This document shows positions 1 through 11,079 of a stretch of 64,000 nt of DNA, piece after piece. How positions within the stretch are numbered: the first letter of the stretch is position 1; each line of letters starts with the position of its first letter. A program made the translations under genes and the position numbers. A model generated the notes under the pieces. The model saw only the letters and a program-made list of their open reading frames with translations, searched no databases and was not told the origin of the DNA. This DNA comes from Ectocarpus siliculosus (Eukaryota; Sar; Phaeophyceae; Ectocarpales; Ectocarpaceae): positions 4,463,642 through 4,527,641 of the forward strand of contig FN649735.1 in assembly GCA_000310025.1 (NCBI GenBank), written 5' to 3'.

Positions 1-917
1 GGTTTAAGAGAGGGTCGTGCCAAGCATGCATTTCTCTCTTAAATCGGTCATTCCCTAATACCGTTTTAGCTACGGTATAACAGAATATTCTCTTAAAACG
101 TATCTCGATTTAAGAGAATATTCTGTTATACCGTAGCTAAATCTGTAAGATCGTGGAACATGGACACCCTCGTGCCAACTACTGCTGTAGTTGTGTCTTA
201 AGAGTTCATGGAGAGCGTATTATTGATGTCGCATACATAACCCAGCTAGGGTCAGCACCATAGGCTGGTTCCACACACCGCTTTATCTGTTGGTCGGCGA
301 GCAACATGGGCCCACGTCGCGGTGTACTCTCTTCGAACTCGGGAAATTAGTATGTCACGGTGTCGTGCGACACATTTAGTGCGTGTGGATAAACAGTAAT
401 TGTTATAGGTGTGCTGCATTCCTCTTCTAGAACTACAACCAGAGCCCACGGATGCACCAGCATCCAAGAATAAATCCGTCCACCTACCCACTGAATCACC
501 CACTGAATGATCCACCCATCCCCTGCACGCAACAAAACCCAACACTCACAACTGTTAAAAAAGTCTCGAATACACGTTTGCTTGGTTGCCCTCGACCGTG
601 GGCACTCATCCAAGCTAGCTTAGCCTTGCGGAGGTGGTAAGACGCTTCCTGACATGTCGCACTTCTCGGCAATATCCTCGAGTTCACAAAAGTGTTCTGC
701 TACCGTAGTGTACGGCGGCGGTGGCGCCGCTGCGCAGGGCATGGTGTCTGCAGCCGTGTGTGTGTTGAGAGCTGTGTGATGTGTGAGATGGCTGCGTGAC
801 GTGGCCTCCAGAAGCTCGATTTAAGAGAAAAACTCCGAAATAAGCCAAATTCTCTCTTAGATCGATTTTGGTCATGCCAAGCGAGTTTTCTCTCTTAAAC
901 CCGTACTTTCTCTTAAA
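1..917. mobile_element. Possible inverted-repeat element with 'ttaagaga' ends (left end cut by window)
   Basis: The first 12 bases (ggtttaagagag) are the reverse complement of 890-901. Variants of the ttaagaga motif cluster at both ends (1-141 and 816-917), and 'cgtgccaagc'/'catgccaagc' occurs near both. Nothing in between resembles a protein. This fits a small non-autonomous DNA element or foldback element, but the window starts inside or at its edge, so neither the border nor a target duplication can be tested. Confidence 0.3.
65..141. repeat. 33-bp perfect inverted repeat (foldback hairpin)
   Basis: The arms at 65-97 and 109-141 are exact reverse complements of 33 bp, separated by 11 bp. 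The arms contain the ttaagaga motif seen again at 816-917, so this is probably part of the same repeat family rather than a host regulatory site. Confidence 0.85.
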
Positions 918-1464
918 CATTTTACACTAAACCGTAGCCGCTACTGTACAGCTATTCCTTCAGCTGTACCTTCAAAGTAGCTGGCCTATGATGCGAGGTC
1001 AGGTAGGCAAACACACAGAGTCATCTTATCACCCAAGCCGTAAACGCCAAGGATGCTTTCCGTCGCACTACTTGAAAATAGAGAACATGTAGGTCGAGTT
1101 TTTTTTTTTTTTGCGAAAGGCTGCACTTGTGTGAGACTGAACACGACAGCCTTGAACTGCCCCCGACCGCTAAACATTTTAGAATTCTAGACATGTAGTA
1201 TCTTGAGCAGAACTTGCCTTCCCCTGCTACGTGCCAACAGCAGTACGACACCGACCGCGGTCATCACGCAATACCCGGAGCCTCGCATTTCCGTTCTAAC
1301 GCGAAATGCCTACAACAGCTACATTTTGAGTTCGTCAACTTGCCTCGACGAAAGTCATACCCAACATTGACGCACACGTACTCTCAGCCGGTGTGCTGTA
1401 CGCAAGCCGCTTGCAGCGGACCCTTGCAGATTATCTCACGAGTTCTCTTCACACGGAACCAACG
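142..1464. other. No recognisable gene
   Basis: Short open frames only, none with recognisable motifs or convincing codon pattern. A 12-base T run lies near 1100. Apart from the motif cluster at 816-917 I see nothing else. Confidence 0.5.
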
Positions 1465-1845
1465 GAACCGCAAAATGGTGTTGTGGTCATTTGTGTTGTA
1501 ACTTGTTCTAACCGCCGTACGCACGATAGGAAAGATGTTGATACTCGCCGCCAAGCCACACATTCTTCATTTTCAAACTCGAGACATGTACATTGGTTGC
1601 CGCGTTTCGCCATTTACTTTATCATCGTCACTCACCAGGGCGTCAGCGTCAAGCGAACCCAGTTTCCGAGAAGGAAGTTGTTCGGTATGATTGTTCACCG
1701 TGTCCAAGGGCATACGGTCCGGATGCATACTTGTTTGATTTGACGTTGGATCCCATTACGCATTGCCATTTGAATTTTGGGTTAGGCGGGTACGTAAGGA
1801 AGTCTGAGGAGATGTCTGTTCGTTGTAAAATAGATAGCATATCTA
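1465..1845 (+). pseudogene. PIF1/Helitron-type helicase C-terminal remnant
   Basis: Translation from about 1470 gives a decayed version of the C-terminal part of PIF1-like helicases, such as those encoded by Helitrons. The pattern runs as HWLPR, then 'FPRRKLFGMIVHRVQGHT' (family pattern FPxRLAFAMTINKAQGQT), then 'LTLDPITHCHL' in another frame, then a degraded 'GYVRKSEEMSV' where family members have a YVALSRV-R-SEDI stretch. The switch of frame near 1735 shows at least one frameshift. The upstream ATPase part (Walker A) is not visible. The intact parallel at 10.1-10.4 kb on the minus strand supports the assignment. The first residues of the alignment are uncertain. Confidence 0.55.
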
Positions 1846-2931
1846 GGTTGTTGTGGGAACGCCAAGGCGAATACTTTGCGCCTATCGTTGCCTCAGTGTG
1901 GGCGGTCCCACCGTCACGAACATTTTGTCATGCACTCTCGCCCATAGAAAACAGTCAACTTTGCCCAGCCCCGCATCATCGATATCGCCGTTTGTGTCTT
2001 TTCACCTTGCCTGTCACTCGGGCTCCAGTGATTGGGGGGGGCTGTAGTTGCCTCCACAAACTACGTAGTAGGCGCATAGTTGGGGTGCGCGTGAAAAGCA
2101 GGCGCATAGTTGGAGATCGCTTGAAGAGAGGGATCAAAACGTATTCTTGCAAACAGACGTCAAGACGTCCGCCTTTGTATTTCACATTGTGATTGTCTCG
2201 CATTGTCTTTCCTTTTGGATCGTTGTGGGTCTCGTTGGACCGTTGGGCGTCAGTAGGTACGTACAAGTCTCGTGTTGTGTTCGTTTCACATCAATCAGAA
2301 GTTTTGTCGAATATGGGATCCTTGCACTCTCTCTCATGTTTAAGCTGCATCCCCTTTGATCAGAGTTGTGGGGTCCCAATTTTTAGTGTTTCTTCCACAC
2401 GTAGCTTTCCTTCGAAGTTGCATTTCGCATTGCAGTAGTGCCCTCGCGTGGACATTGTTTGAAGAAAAAAGCGGGTAGACACGTGTCGGCCAGCCTTCCG
2501 AGTGGTGTTGCAGCATTACTCGCGGCGTACTGTATAGATATTTTAGTCATTCTTCGCGGTGTTGCTTGGTTTAGTGTTTCTTCTGCACGCATCTTTTTTC
2601 GGATCCTGCAGCCTCCACGCCGTTATCGGATGATTCTTACAGTAATTAGCATCTCCACAAAAAGTCTCTTTTCGGGCAAGCCTTCATCACCTTGACATAC
2701 AGGTACCCGTGCGTTCTCGTCACACATTAGGCGGTGCCACGCGTTTCCTCTCACCCGTGCACGGGAACTAATTCTCATCAGCTTTCGAAATGCTTCGCCG
2801 TCTTCATATTTATCTCCCTTTCCACCGTCGTCGACTACTCTCGCTTGCGATTCTGATCCCCGCGCCCCCACGTTCAGCACCCTAGTTATCCATATACAGA
2901 CAGACGCCCAATCTGTCTTCACCTGACGGTT
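1846..2931. other. No recognisable gene
   Basis: No family recognised. A short direct repeat, 'ggcgcatagttgg', occurs twice near 2070-2115. Confidence 0.45.
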
Positions 2932-2936
2932 AGAGA

Positions 2937-3261
2937 TGTTTGTGAGGATGATTATGTCATCCTTACAAAGGCTTGGTTTGCACCCTGGAGCCAAAGTGAC
3001 CGTTCAACGGGGCGTAGATCTTCGGGGTATCTTCTGATGTGCCTGATGTTCTGTATCTTTGGCATGTTGTGTAATGTTCCGAGTTCTCAGTTCCTGGCCA
3101 CTGGTGTATGGAGCGCGTGTTCGTCACCTGATGCTCACTCTCCTTCCCCTTTTCGACAAGGGCAACCTAATCAACAAATTTACCATCTCAACATGTTTGC
3201 ACGCCTATCTACTGGGCCAGCCTTGCTCATCTAGCAGCATTAGGCTTGGGACAATAAAACA
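2937..3261 (+). repeat. 5' LTR of the 2.7-kb retroelement
   Basis: TG...CA repeat of 325 bp preceded by AGAGA. Aligns along its length with 5279-5624, including the shared stretches 'gtatcttctgatgtg' and 'cactggtgtatggagcg'. Confidence 0.85.
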
Positions 3262-3308
3262 CTCTAGAGTAACCGGTTACTCCCGATTCTGATTCTAGTG
3301 GGCGTATT

Positions 3309-3904
3309 ATGTCGTCCGGAGGAGTTGCCGAACGTGCGGGCACGGACGACGTACCCCTGACTGGCGAGGAGCTCAGGGCAGGACTCAATGAGGCCAGCAG
3401 CAGGTTGGAGAGACTTGTTGAGAAGAAGTTGGCCAAGATAATGGATGCCTTGCCTCGAATAGTGCCCCAGGCACCGCCGTCGGAAGTACGGCCGTAGCGG
3501 GCGGCGAGGGAGAGTCAAAGGGGGGAAGGCACACCCCTCCAGGCGCGGGTCTACCAACGGACCAAGCGCCGAACACCGGAGGAGGGCTCGAGGGAGCGAG
3601 AGGACTGCTGCCGGACTGGTTTCACGGAGACGTCTCGCGCGAAAGGGCTCACCGTGAGCTAGCCAGCATGGCGCGCGCTAAAAAATACGTTTCCGACCTT
3701 GCCTGGGGGCGAGCAGACTTCGTTCATAGAACAGCTTACATCGCCCGACAAGACGAGGAGAATCAGGGCGTGAAAGGAGCCGGTAGAAGAATAAATCCGG
3801 GAGGAGGGACAAAGAGGTGCATCATGTGGCAAGTGATTGGAAGAAAAGGTCTGCGCATCGAAAGTAAGTTTAGAAGAGTTATAGACTGCCGTGTGTCTAG
3901 TTGA
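3309..3904 (+). pseudogene. Gag-like reading frame, frameshifted
   Basis: An ATG 48 bp after the 5' LTR opens a 62-residue acidic/helical frame (MSSGGVAERAGTDDV..., then LNEASSRLERLVEKKLAK) that stops at 3497. A second frame continues to 3904 with a basic stretch 'HRELASMARAKKYVSDL' and ends near 3902. Position directly after the LTR and charge pattern suggest the N-terminal gag region of a copia-like element. The sequence itself is not one I can match to a domain, and the two halves are in different frames, so it cannot make one protein as read. Confidence 0.4.
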
Positions 3905-4499
3905 CTTTGGTGATGTCGAGTTGGACGTCGAACACAAAGCACTCCGATGTTCGGTGGATCTGTTTCCTCCGTTGTGGACCAACGCCCCTCCCCTTGAGTC
4001 CCTCGCGTCCCATTCGGTCTGTCGGTATTTTACCTGCAAAGAATCGATGTGACTGTTGGAAGAAGTGCTGTAGCACGTCAGATTCTTCTTCTCTGTGGTG
4101 ATATTTTCTGCTTCCAAGTATTTTTATTTTGCCGCTTGCTGCTTCTCTGTTTATTGCATATTGAGCTGGTACGCACAGAGTCTCCGCTTGAATCGACGCG
4201 TCGCTCGTTTGGTTTTCTATGCTCATCTCAGTTGATCACCGTGTAGGTCGATCCATGAGGCGTCCTTGCATGATAAAAATTGATGATGGCATGGTGTTCC
4301 GTCGTTGTTATCATTTTCGGGTTGATGAGCCGCGGGCACTGCGGCCATACCGAAATGATTTTCAATGCTGGAATTTCCCAGGTTGAGTGACTCGGGTGTG
4401 CGGAGGAGACGCGCCCCGTTTTTTTTCTACATTAGGCTGAGATATTTGCTCTGAAATGAGGGAGGGTTGACGCAGGGCCATGCATCCCTTCGTGATTGA

Positions 4500-5095
4500 T
4501 GGCAACCAGTGTCTCCCATCGTAGCAGTACCAACAAGTTGGTTGGGCTGTTTGTGGCTGAGATGCTGCTTGATCTTTCATTGATGTACACAGGTCAAGGA
4601 GGGGGGCACCCTTCCCTGCGACGTGATTGATTGCCCTTTTTTTGTTGTTCCACGATAGCAATGATGCAGCGTTGAAAATTTCGTGCTTTGGATCGAAAAT
4701 GGTGCTTGGGTTTGTAGACGCACCCCGAGGTGCTAACAGCATGTTGATACATACAGTAGGGATCCGATGCTGGAAGGGGGCTACTTGAAAAGGAGTGGTG
4801 CAAATGTCTGTGACCAGTGTCTCCAATAGCAGTACCAGCAAGTTGGCTGATGAACTGTTTGTGGTTAGATACTGCTTGGTCTTCCGCGGGGTTGATCGCC
4901 CTTCTGCAGATGTCCTTCCGTTGAGAGCAATGTAGCGTTGGATTTCGCCTGTTTTGCTACGGATTGACGATCGATGGTGCCTGGGGTTGTAGACGTACCC
5001 CGGTGCTACAATAACAGCATCGTGATACAGCAGGGGTCTCGACGCTGAGAGGGGGCTACTTGAAAAGGAGTAGTACCAATGTCTGGCGTGTGCAA
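4500..5095. repeat. Diverged tandem duplication (~290 bp x2) inside the LTR element
   Basis: The block about 4500-4800 (agtaccaacaagttgg ... gggggctacttgaaaagga) is repeated with substitutions and indels at about 4805-5085. No coding potential seen. It fills much of the element's interior where pol would be expected. Confidence 0.7.
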
Positions 5096-5278
5096 GCTTG
5101 TGAGTTTGCTATGTGGTGACTGCTGCATGGTTTGTGTTAACGTGCCAGGCAGAGGGGCGGAGGGCTTTGATCCGGTGGCCGGGTTTCCCTTCGCTTATTT
5201 GTTTTTTTGAAATTTTGTGAGTATCCTGAATCCTTCGGTTTTTCAAGCATCGGTAACGATGTGCAGAATCAGGGAGGG

Positions 5279-5624
5279 TGTTCGTGAGGGTAATTATGTC
5301 ATCCTTACGAAGATACTGCAGTAGTTACCCTCGTACGATGGTTTGTACCCTGGAGCCAAAGTGTCCGTTCAAAGGGGCGTAGATCTTCGGGGTATCTTCT
5401 GATGTGCGTGGTATTCTGTATCTTTGGCATGTTGCGTTCCGAGTTCTGAGTTCCTTGCCACTGGTGTATGGAGCGGGTGTTCGCCACCTGACGCTCACTC
5501 TGCTTCTTCCCCTTTTCGACAAGGGCAACCTAATCAACGACTATACCATCTCAACATGTTTGCACGCCTATCTACCGGGCCAGCCTTGCTCATCCAGCAG
5601 GATTAGGCTTGGGACAATCGAACA
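5279..5624 (+). repeat. 3' LTR of the 2.7-kb retroelement
   Basis: TG...CA repeat of 346 bp, followed directly by target duplication AGAGA at 5625-5629. Carries about 20 extra bases (around 5311-5330) relative to the 5' LTR. Confidence 0.85.
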
Positions 5625-5629
5625 AGAGA

Positions 5630-7800
5630 CTTGGCAACGCCTGTCACAATAATACCGCATCTAACCCATGCAGTAGAATAGAGTCGTTCTTACCCTGCAA
5701 TTACGACTTCCAACAGTCCTCTAAGAACTACACGCCATGCTACTGTACCCCAATTCTCTCTCAATGCCCCCTCGAAATGCTACTTGAAGTACAAATCTGA
5801 AATGCTGTCTATAGAACTTCTTTCTCACTATCAAATGTTTTTCCTTTCTCAGCTGCGTTGCATCTGCACCGAGTGTTTGCCTCTGAGACAATTCTCCCAG
5901 GTTTTTTATCAACATGTACACACACATACACCATCCAACCCTCAGTAACCCTAAGTCTGATTACAAAGAGGGGAGCTGATTAAACTCATCTATGTTTCCC
6001 TTCGGCAGCGTCATGACATCTTCACACCTTCTTGTTCTTGCGAGTTGCGATTGTCACCACAGATCTACCAGTCAACTTCTCATTCATCATGATCCTGTCG
6101 TCTCCATTGTCGGTTTGGTCACCTGTTTGATGTGGTTTAATTTTAGCCCAAAAGGAATTTTCGGGTACATTGGATGCTGTTGACTTAAGTAAGTATTCTT
6201 GCTCGCTTCTTCCAGCGGCAGTCGTCTCTTTTTTCGGCTTCAGCACAATGCCAGCTGCGAATTTCCCGTGGTCGTTGTGCTCCCCTCAAATGGTACGCGT
6301 GGCGCTTTCTATAGCCTTCTCATTGCAGTGTCCGGGCTCCCATGGTCGGTTCGGATCCGCACTCGGGTTGCTATTCGAGGCTGCCGCTGAATCGAACATC
6401 CCGTGAAGGTTTTGAGCCTTGATGCTCGAGTTTGTACAAGAACCGGTAAAGCATGGTTACGGGCTCGTCAGGCGAGACCCGTAGATGATTCACCAAGCTC
6501 AGCGGCGACCCAGGCGGGTACGTCGACTGGCGAACCCTGCAGACCTCCCTATTGGAGGACAAGCACAAGGTTCTGGTGGGAGTGGAGAAATCCCCCACGG
6601 ATCCCGGACCTAGCGCTACGCCGTACCAGACTTCGGCATACCAAACTGCCCTGGAAGCCAAACATTGTGGTCACTTAGGATACTGTAGTTCGAGGTAAAT
6701 TTAAGTTCGTTCCAGTAGCAGCCAAGCATGGCGTGACGCGCACGACGTCCGCCTGGTTGTTCTGAGGCTCTAGTTGGTTGTGAGTTGCCCTCCCTGTTAT
6801 TGGTCACTCTGAAAGTAAATACCTACACCGCCCCATTTCTCTTCGATTTTTTCCTTCGTACAAATACTACACGTGAACTGCGCACAATACTCCTGGGGTA
6901 CTGGACAGAGAGATCCGAAAGGTTTTAATGTGAAGACAATAACAACAACAACTCATGAAGGTGTCAAGCGTTTTCCTCATTCAAGCAAGTTGATTCAAAT
7001 GGCGATAGACAACTGTATGTACATGTAGCAGAAAATCTACAGTATAGAATGGAGTAGTCTATGTTGCGTTTTAATTCGCGTGCTTCGCTCACTTCGGCCA
7101 ACATTCTCTATGGATGGACATGATCTTGGAATCGTTGTATTGGGCAGTGGCACGAAATCCCATTTTTTTTTAAATGTTGCACACACATTGATGGACTGTC
7201 GTTGGACTTCGGTGATCCGTCGCTATTACATTCCTTGCCCACCTTCCAATACCTGGCAGAGCGGGTGGATTCCAGTCCCGTGTGCAAGCGCAACGTTCGT
7301 AGCGCCACGCGTCCACGAAGAGAGCTCCATCGCCTGTGAGAGGCCTACATTGGCGCAAACGAACGCAAAACAAGCGATTGATGTATTCGATGGGTTGCAT
7401 CGAAACATGGAACACAGTAGCAATTAGGATATAGGCGGCTGAGGCGGGACGGCCACCTAGAGGCGGGACGGCCACCTGGAGGCAAATCTTTGCCATTGTG
7501 TGATTAGCCGTGCATTGGCCGAGACGGACACGGCGGCCACGAATCATGCGCGAAGGTCGTAATTTTCATGTATGATTTACAGTAATCCAGAACAATTACT
7601 TTGGCGTCCCTAAATAGAATGTCGGCACCATCGCACTTGGAAAATACGAAAATGACGTACGCCTGAAGGACAAGTCGAGATGAACGCGGAATAGCGGAAA
7701 CAACGCGCCATATTTGTTTCAGAGCATGAGGTAAACGCAAAATGCAACCTACGCTTATCGGCTACATATGGGTCTGTTGCTGCTGCCGAACTACAGAACA
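5630..7800. other. No recognisable gene
   Basis: Several open frames of 60-125 codons, none with recognisable motifs. A 20-bp direct repeat (gaggcgggacggccacct) occurs twice at 7441-7482. A fragment of the copia-type LTR family described at 27.1 and 31.9 kb lies near 6890-6945. Confidence 0.45.
6888..6946 (-). repeat. Fragment of copia LTR family 'L' (5' end)
   Basis: The run 'ggtactggacagagagatc...ggttttaatgtgaag...aacaacaacaac' matches the reverse-strand start of the LTR-like repeat at 27065-27290 and 31800-32050 (there 'ggtactgggtagagagaga...'). Confidence 0.6.
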
Positions 7801-8156
7801 CCGCACATCATGTATGTATGTGAGTGAGTATGTCGACTGCTGCTTGCTGGTACACACACCGATACTTATGTGGTAAGACTGAAAACTACTGCACGTTATT
7901 GACGGTCCAACTTGCTATTTTTTGCCACCCTGAATGTTTGGTCCTGGTCAACACCAAATAACTGCTCACGATTCTTCACACGGCACATCATGTATGTATG
8001 TGAGTATGTCGACTGCTGCTTGCTGGTACACACACCGATACTTATGTGGTAAGACTGAAAACTACTGCACGTTATTGACGGTCCAACTTGCTATTTTTTG
8101 CCACCCTGAATGTTTGGTCCCGGTCAACACCAAATAACTGCTCACGATTCTTCACA
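7801..8156. repeat. Two-copy tandem repeat, unit ~178 bp
   Basis: Copies at 7801-7980 and 7981-8156 are almost identical; differences are a 4-bp 'gagt' indel and a few substitutions. Recent tandem duplication; no coding signal. Confidence 0.9.
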
Positions 8157-10140
8157 ATATGGTTATAAACGTAGCAGAAGAAATCAATATCACGTGTTTC
8201 CAAAAAAAAGTCGAAAATGAATCTCCGGGTCGATCGGACCATGGCCCCGGCCATGTTTCAGAACATGAGTTGAGCGCAAAATGCAACGCACTGCTAACAC
8301 GGCATAATAACCAACCTTGGTTATTGCAAGTGAAAAACTACTGTATGTTTGTAGTAGTAGAAAAACAAAAACAAACAAAGAAATGAAGGCAATACTCGTT
8401 ATCCTTGTCGCAGAATTGCGTACTCTCGATGTTGGGAGGGTTTGTCTTGCGGACGAAGAAGCATCCTTGACTGTTCGCGTGATGACAGCAGCAGGTTTAC
8501 GTTGTTGATTTGTCGATCTGGATGAGGTAGTCGGTGGCATACATTAAGGGACGCGTGATGAAAGCAGCTTAAACGTTGTTGGTTTGTCGATTCGGAGGAG
8601 GTAGGTGGTGCGGAAAAAATATGAACCTTTCGAGCACATGCACGGAGGGTTGTGCGCGGAATAACTGTTATCGTTTCGGATTTTTTTTTGAATGATGTGT
8701 GTGTGTGATACTTGTATATGGTGATATGGTGTGATGATCTGATTGGATACGTGCGGTGAGATTCGAGTCGAAAGGCGAATCCGCTGCACAAAGTTGCCAT
8801 GATGACATACCGCTGGCGTGGTATACAAACACGTATCCATACGTGCGAATGACGGCAGGTGCTGTAGGTATACAGACACGCATCCATATGTTTTGCGAAT
8901 GACGGTTTGTGCTGTAGGCTTACGTACGCACGCAATATTTAGTACAGATGCACGACGCATGTACGGATGGATGTGAAATTTTGTGCAGGATGTGATCTGC
9001 CGCAGGCAGGTTGATGCTGTACACCACTGTCATCTGTTGAACAAGCGTGGCAAAGGTGCACTTTAATGCTTATTATTATGCCACTGTTCCCAACATTTGT
9101 GGATTTTGACGCGCCGAAATCTTGTATTGGAATACATAGAACGGGCAAGAAAACACAAAAAAAAGGCGAAAAAGAACCTGAAAGCATACTAAATTCAATA
9201 TGTATGCGTCACAAGCTCGTCTTGTAAGTATGTACTAGGTTACCCGAAAGGCCCACCTGCCCCCAATTGGCGGGAGGGCCACAATTCGAAGAGAGTTGAG
9301 GAGATGCTGCGGTTCATGGGCTGCCCGTCAGGACCCATTCCCATATATTGCACACGCACGTATATTGGTACATACGCAACTTGCAGATCAAAAACGGAGA
9401 TCAGATTCATAAGTGAAGGGGTAAGCTCGCACTCGTATGAAACGAGACGTCCGATGTGGCATGCGACGAAATTCAACGGAACATTCCAGCCAAACAAAGA
9501 CGGCAGGCTGCCGTTGAAGGGATATACGCAAATAAACTGGCATGCCGATACGCCAGAAGCAGGGAACTACTGTAAACTGTGAAGACATACGAAATCTATA
9601 TGAGGATGGCGCAAGAATGAAGACGATGAGCCACAGAAAAGTACCTGAATATACGAGATAAAAATCCTGAATTTACATGAAAGCATGGGATAGTTGGCCA
9701 GCACGAACCGAGCATTCCGAGAGCGCGAAGGGTCCAACCTATACTCAGAAACGCATGCCGAAAGCAAACTTAATCACAGACAGTGTCCGAGGACGAAGGC
9801 GAAGCTGCAGGCGTGTGAGAAATGGCGTGGCTGTTGGCGACCAGACGATAGAAAATAGGAAATGTCAATATGCATAAAAGCTCCCGTTCCTGTCACGCTT
9901 GAACAAATGAACAAGGGTGGAAGCAGGTGACGCGCTCCACGGGGGGAACGGAAAGAACAGGAAAGCAGCCAGGCAACGAAGAAACGCACGCGTAACGTAG
10001 AGACCAAAACACGAAAAAACCTACTTTAGATTACCAATGGGAAGCAGACGTTGTGGACGGAAACGGAAAGAAAGCAGAAGGTGGATGCTTGAACAGGCAG
10101 CAGCGAGTTGCAAACAACGGTGTTCACCGTGGCGTGTTCA
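8157..10140. other. No recognisable gene; weak tandem repeats
   Basis: A roughly 55-bp unit with 'cgcatccata...gcgaatgacgg...gtgctgtagg' is repeated imperfectly at 8815-8930. A 92-codon open frame at 9304-9582 has no recognised motif. Confidence 0.45.
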
Positions 10141-10142
10141 AA

Positions 10143-10420
10143 TAATCATGTCATCTGACCTACGCACTCGGGAAAGACCGACGTACAAAATAACCGTGCG
10201 CGAAAGGATCCAGGGTGAGGTCCAAGGAAGTACGGTCAAGCGTTTGTCCTTGGGCACGGTGAACGGTGACCCTAAAACACAAGCGCACGGGGAAATGGAC
10301 CCTCTTCGCGGCTACTCCTTGCCACGTGACGAGACTGAAACCGATACGTGGAAGCCAATGAATGGTTCCGTGGTCGTCCAAGGTTCGAAACTGTAGAACA
10401 TGTGGCTTAATGTCCAACAC
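10143..10420 (-). pseudogene. PIF1/Helitron-type helicase C-terminal fragment
   Basis: On the minus strand a frame reads 'HWLPRIGFSLVTWQGVA', then 'FPVRLCFRVTVHRAQGQT', then LDLTLDPFAHGYF. These are the late helicase motifs of PIF1-family proteins (the family pattern is FPVRLAFAMTINKAQGQTLDR...PVFAHGQLYVALSR). Just after FAHGYF the frame shifts and 'GLSRVRRSDDMII' (motif VI, SRVR) follows, ending at a stop near 10145. The N-terminal Walker A region is absent. Helitron origin is the usual explanation for such genomic fragments, but Helitron ends were not found. Better preserved than the copy at 1.5-1.8 kb. Confidence 0.7.
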
Positions 10421-10999
10421 AATGACCTTCGTTCCATTGGTCAGATCGTGCTCTGCAAGCAGTTGCTGTACAACTGCTGTACAGTCTGCTGCTGCTTAGA
10501 CCATATGGATTTGTATGTCCTGACCGCAGCTACTGCTGATGGACCTCCTCCAGTGTATATCTCCTGGGCTGCCGTTCTCTCCGACGCGTTATGCAGTGGT
10601 ATCATGAAGACTCATACGCGGCTGTGCCGTATTGTGCTGTGTAGGCGATTGCTGTACGGTACTGCTGCTTGCTTAGACCATTCGTATTTTTATGCCCTGA
10701 CCGCAACTACTGCTGACAGACCTCCTCCAGTGTATATCTCCTGGACTGCCGTTCTCTCCGACGCGTTATGCAGTGAGGTCGCTCCTGGAATCATGGCGCG
10801 GCGTCTATACACGGTGGGCACGGTGCTCGTATATCCGCCGAAGACTCAACCCAGTCACACAACAACAACCTCATATCCGCCAAGACTCCACGCAGTTACA
10901 CAACAACAGCAAATCGTGATCGTTTTTTTTCGTGTCTTACGTAGTCCATTTTCGAGAAAAATGACGGCCGACGGTAGACGACGTTCTGCGAGAAATTAA
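10400..10999 (+). other. 199-codon open frame with two ~50-residue internal repeats
   Basis: A frame open from 10400 to 10999 contains two repeated units. Unit 1 is about 10442-10597 (QIVLCKQLLY...PPPVYISWAAVLSDALCS) and unit 2 about 10628-10775 (RIVLCRRLLY...PPPVYISWTAVLSDALCS). The frame survives the duplication, including an indel of multiple-of-3 size, which hints at coding but could be chance. The C-terminal third is low complexity. No family recognised; overlaps the start of the helicase fragment on the other strand. Confidence 0.3.
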
Positions 11000-11079
11000 T
11001 TAATATGATAATGCGTGAGCTCGGTAGGTCGGTAGTATGCTGTAAAACGGTATCGCAACAGCAGTGCAATAGGTGTCCC

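Larger units (their letters stand above)
2937..5624 (+). mobile_element. LTR retroelement (2.7 kb) with 5-bp target duplication AGAGA
   Basis: Two diverged direct repeats bound the element: LTR 2937-3261 begins TGTTTGTGAGG and ends AATAAAACA, and LTR 5279-5624 begins TGTTCGTGAGG and ends AATCGAACA. Both have the canonical TG...CA ends. The 5 bp AGAGA occurs at 2932-2936 and again at 5625-5629, the expected target-site duplication. The internal 2.0 kb has a decayed gag-like frame but no visible protease, integrase, reverse transcriptase or RNase H, so the copy is non-autonomous. LTR differences include a 20-base indel plus many substitutions, so the insertion is old. The gag direction gives the + orientation. 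Confidence 0.85.

Noticed and set aside
7801-8156. CRISPR-like or functional repeat array
   Set aside because: Only two long head-to-tail copies with no spacers; a plain tandem duplication in a eukaryotic sequence.
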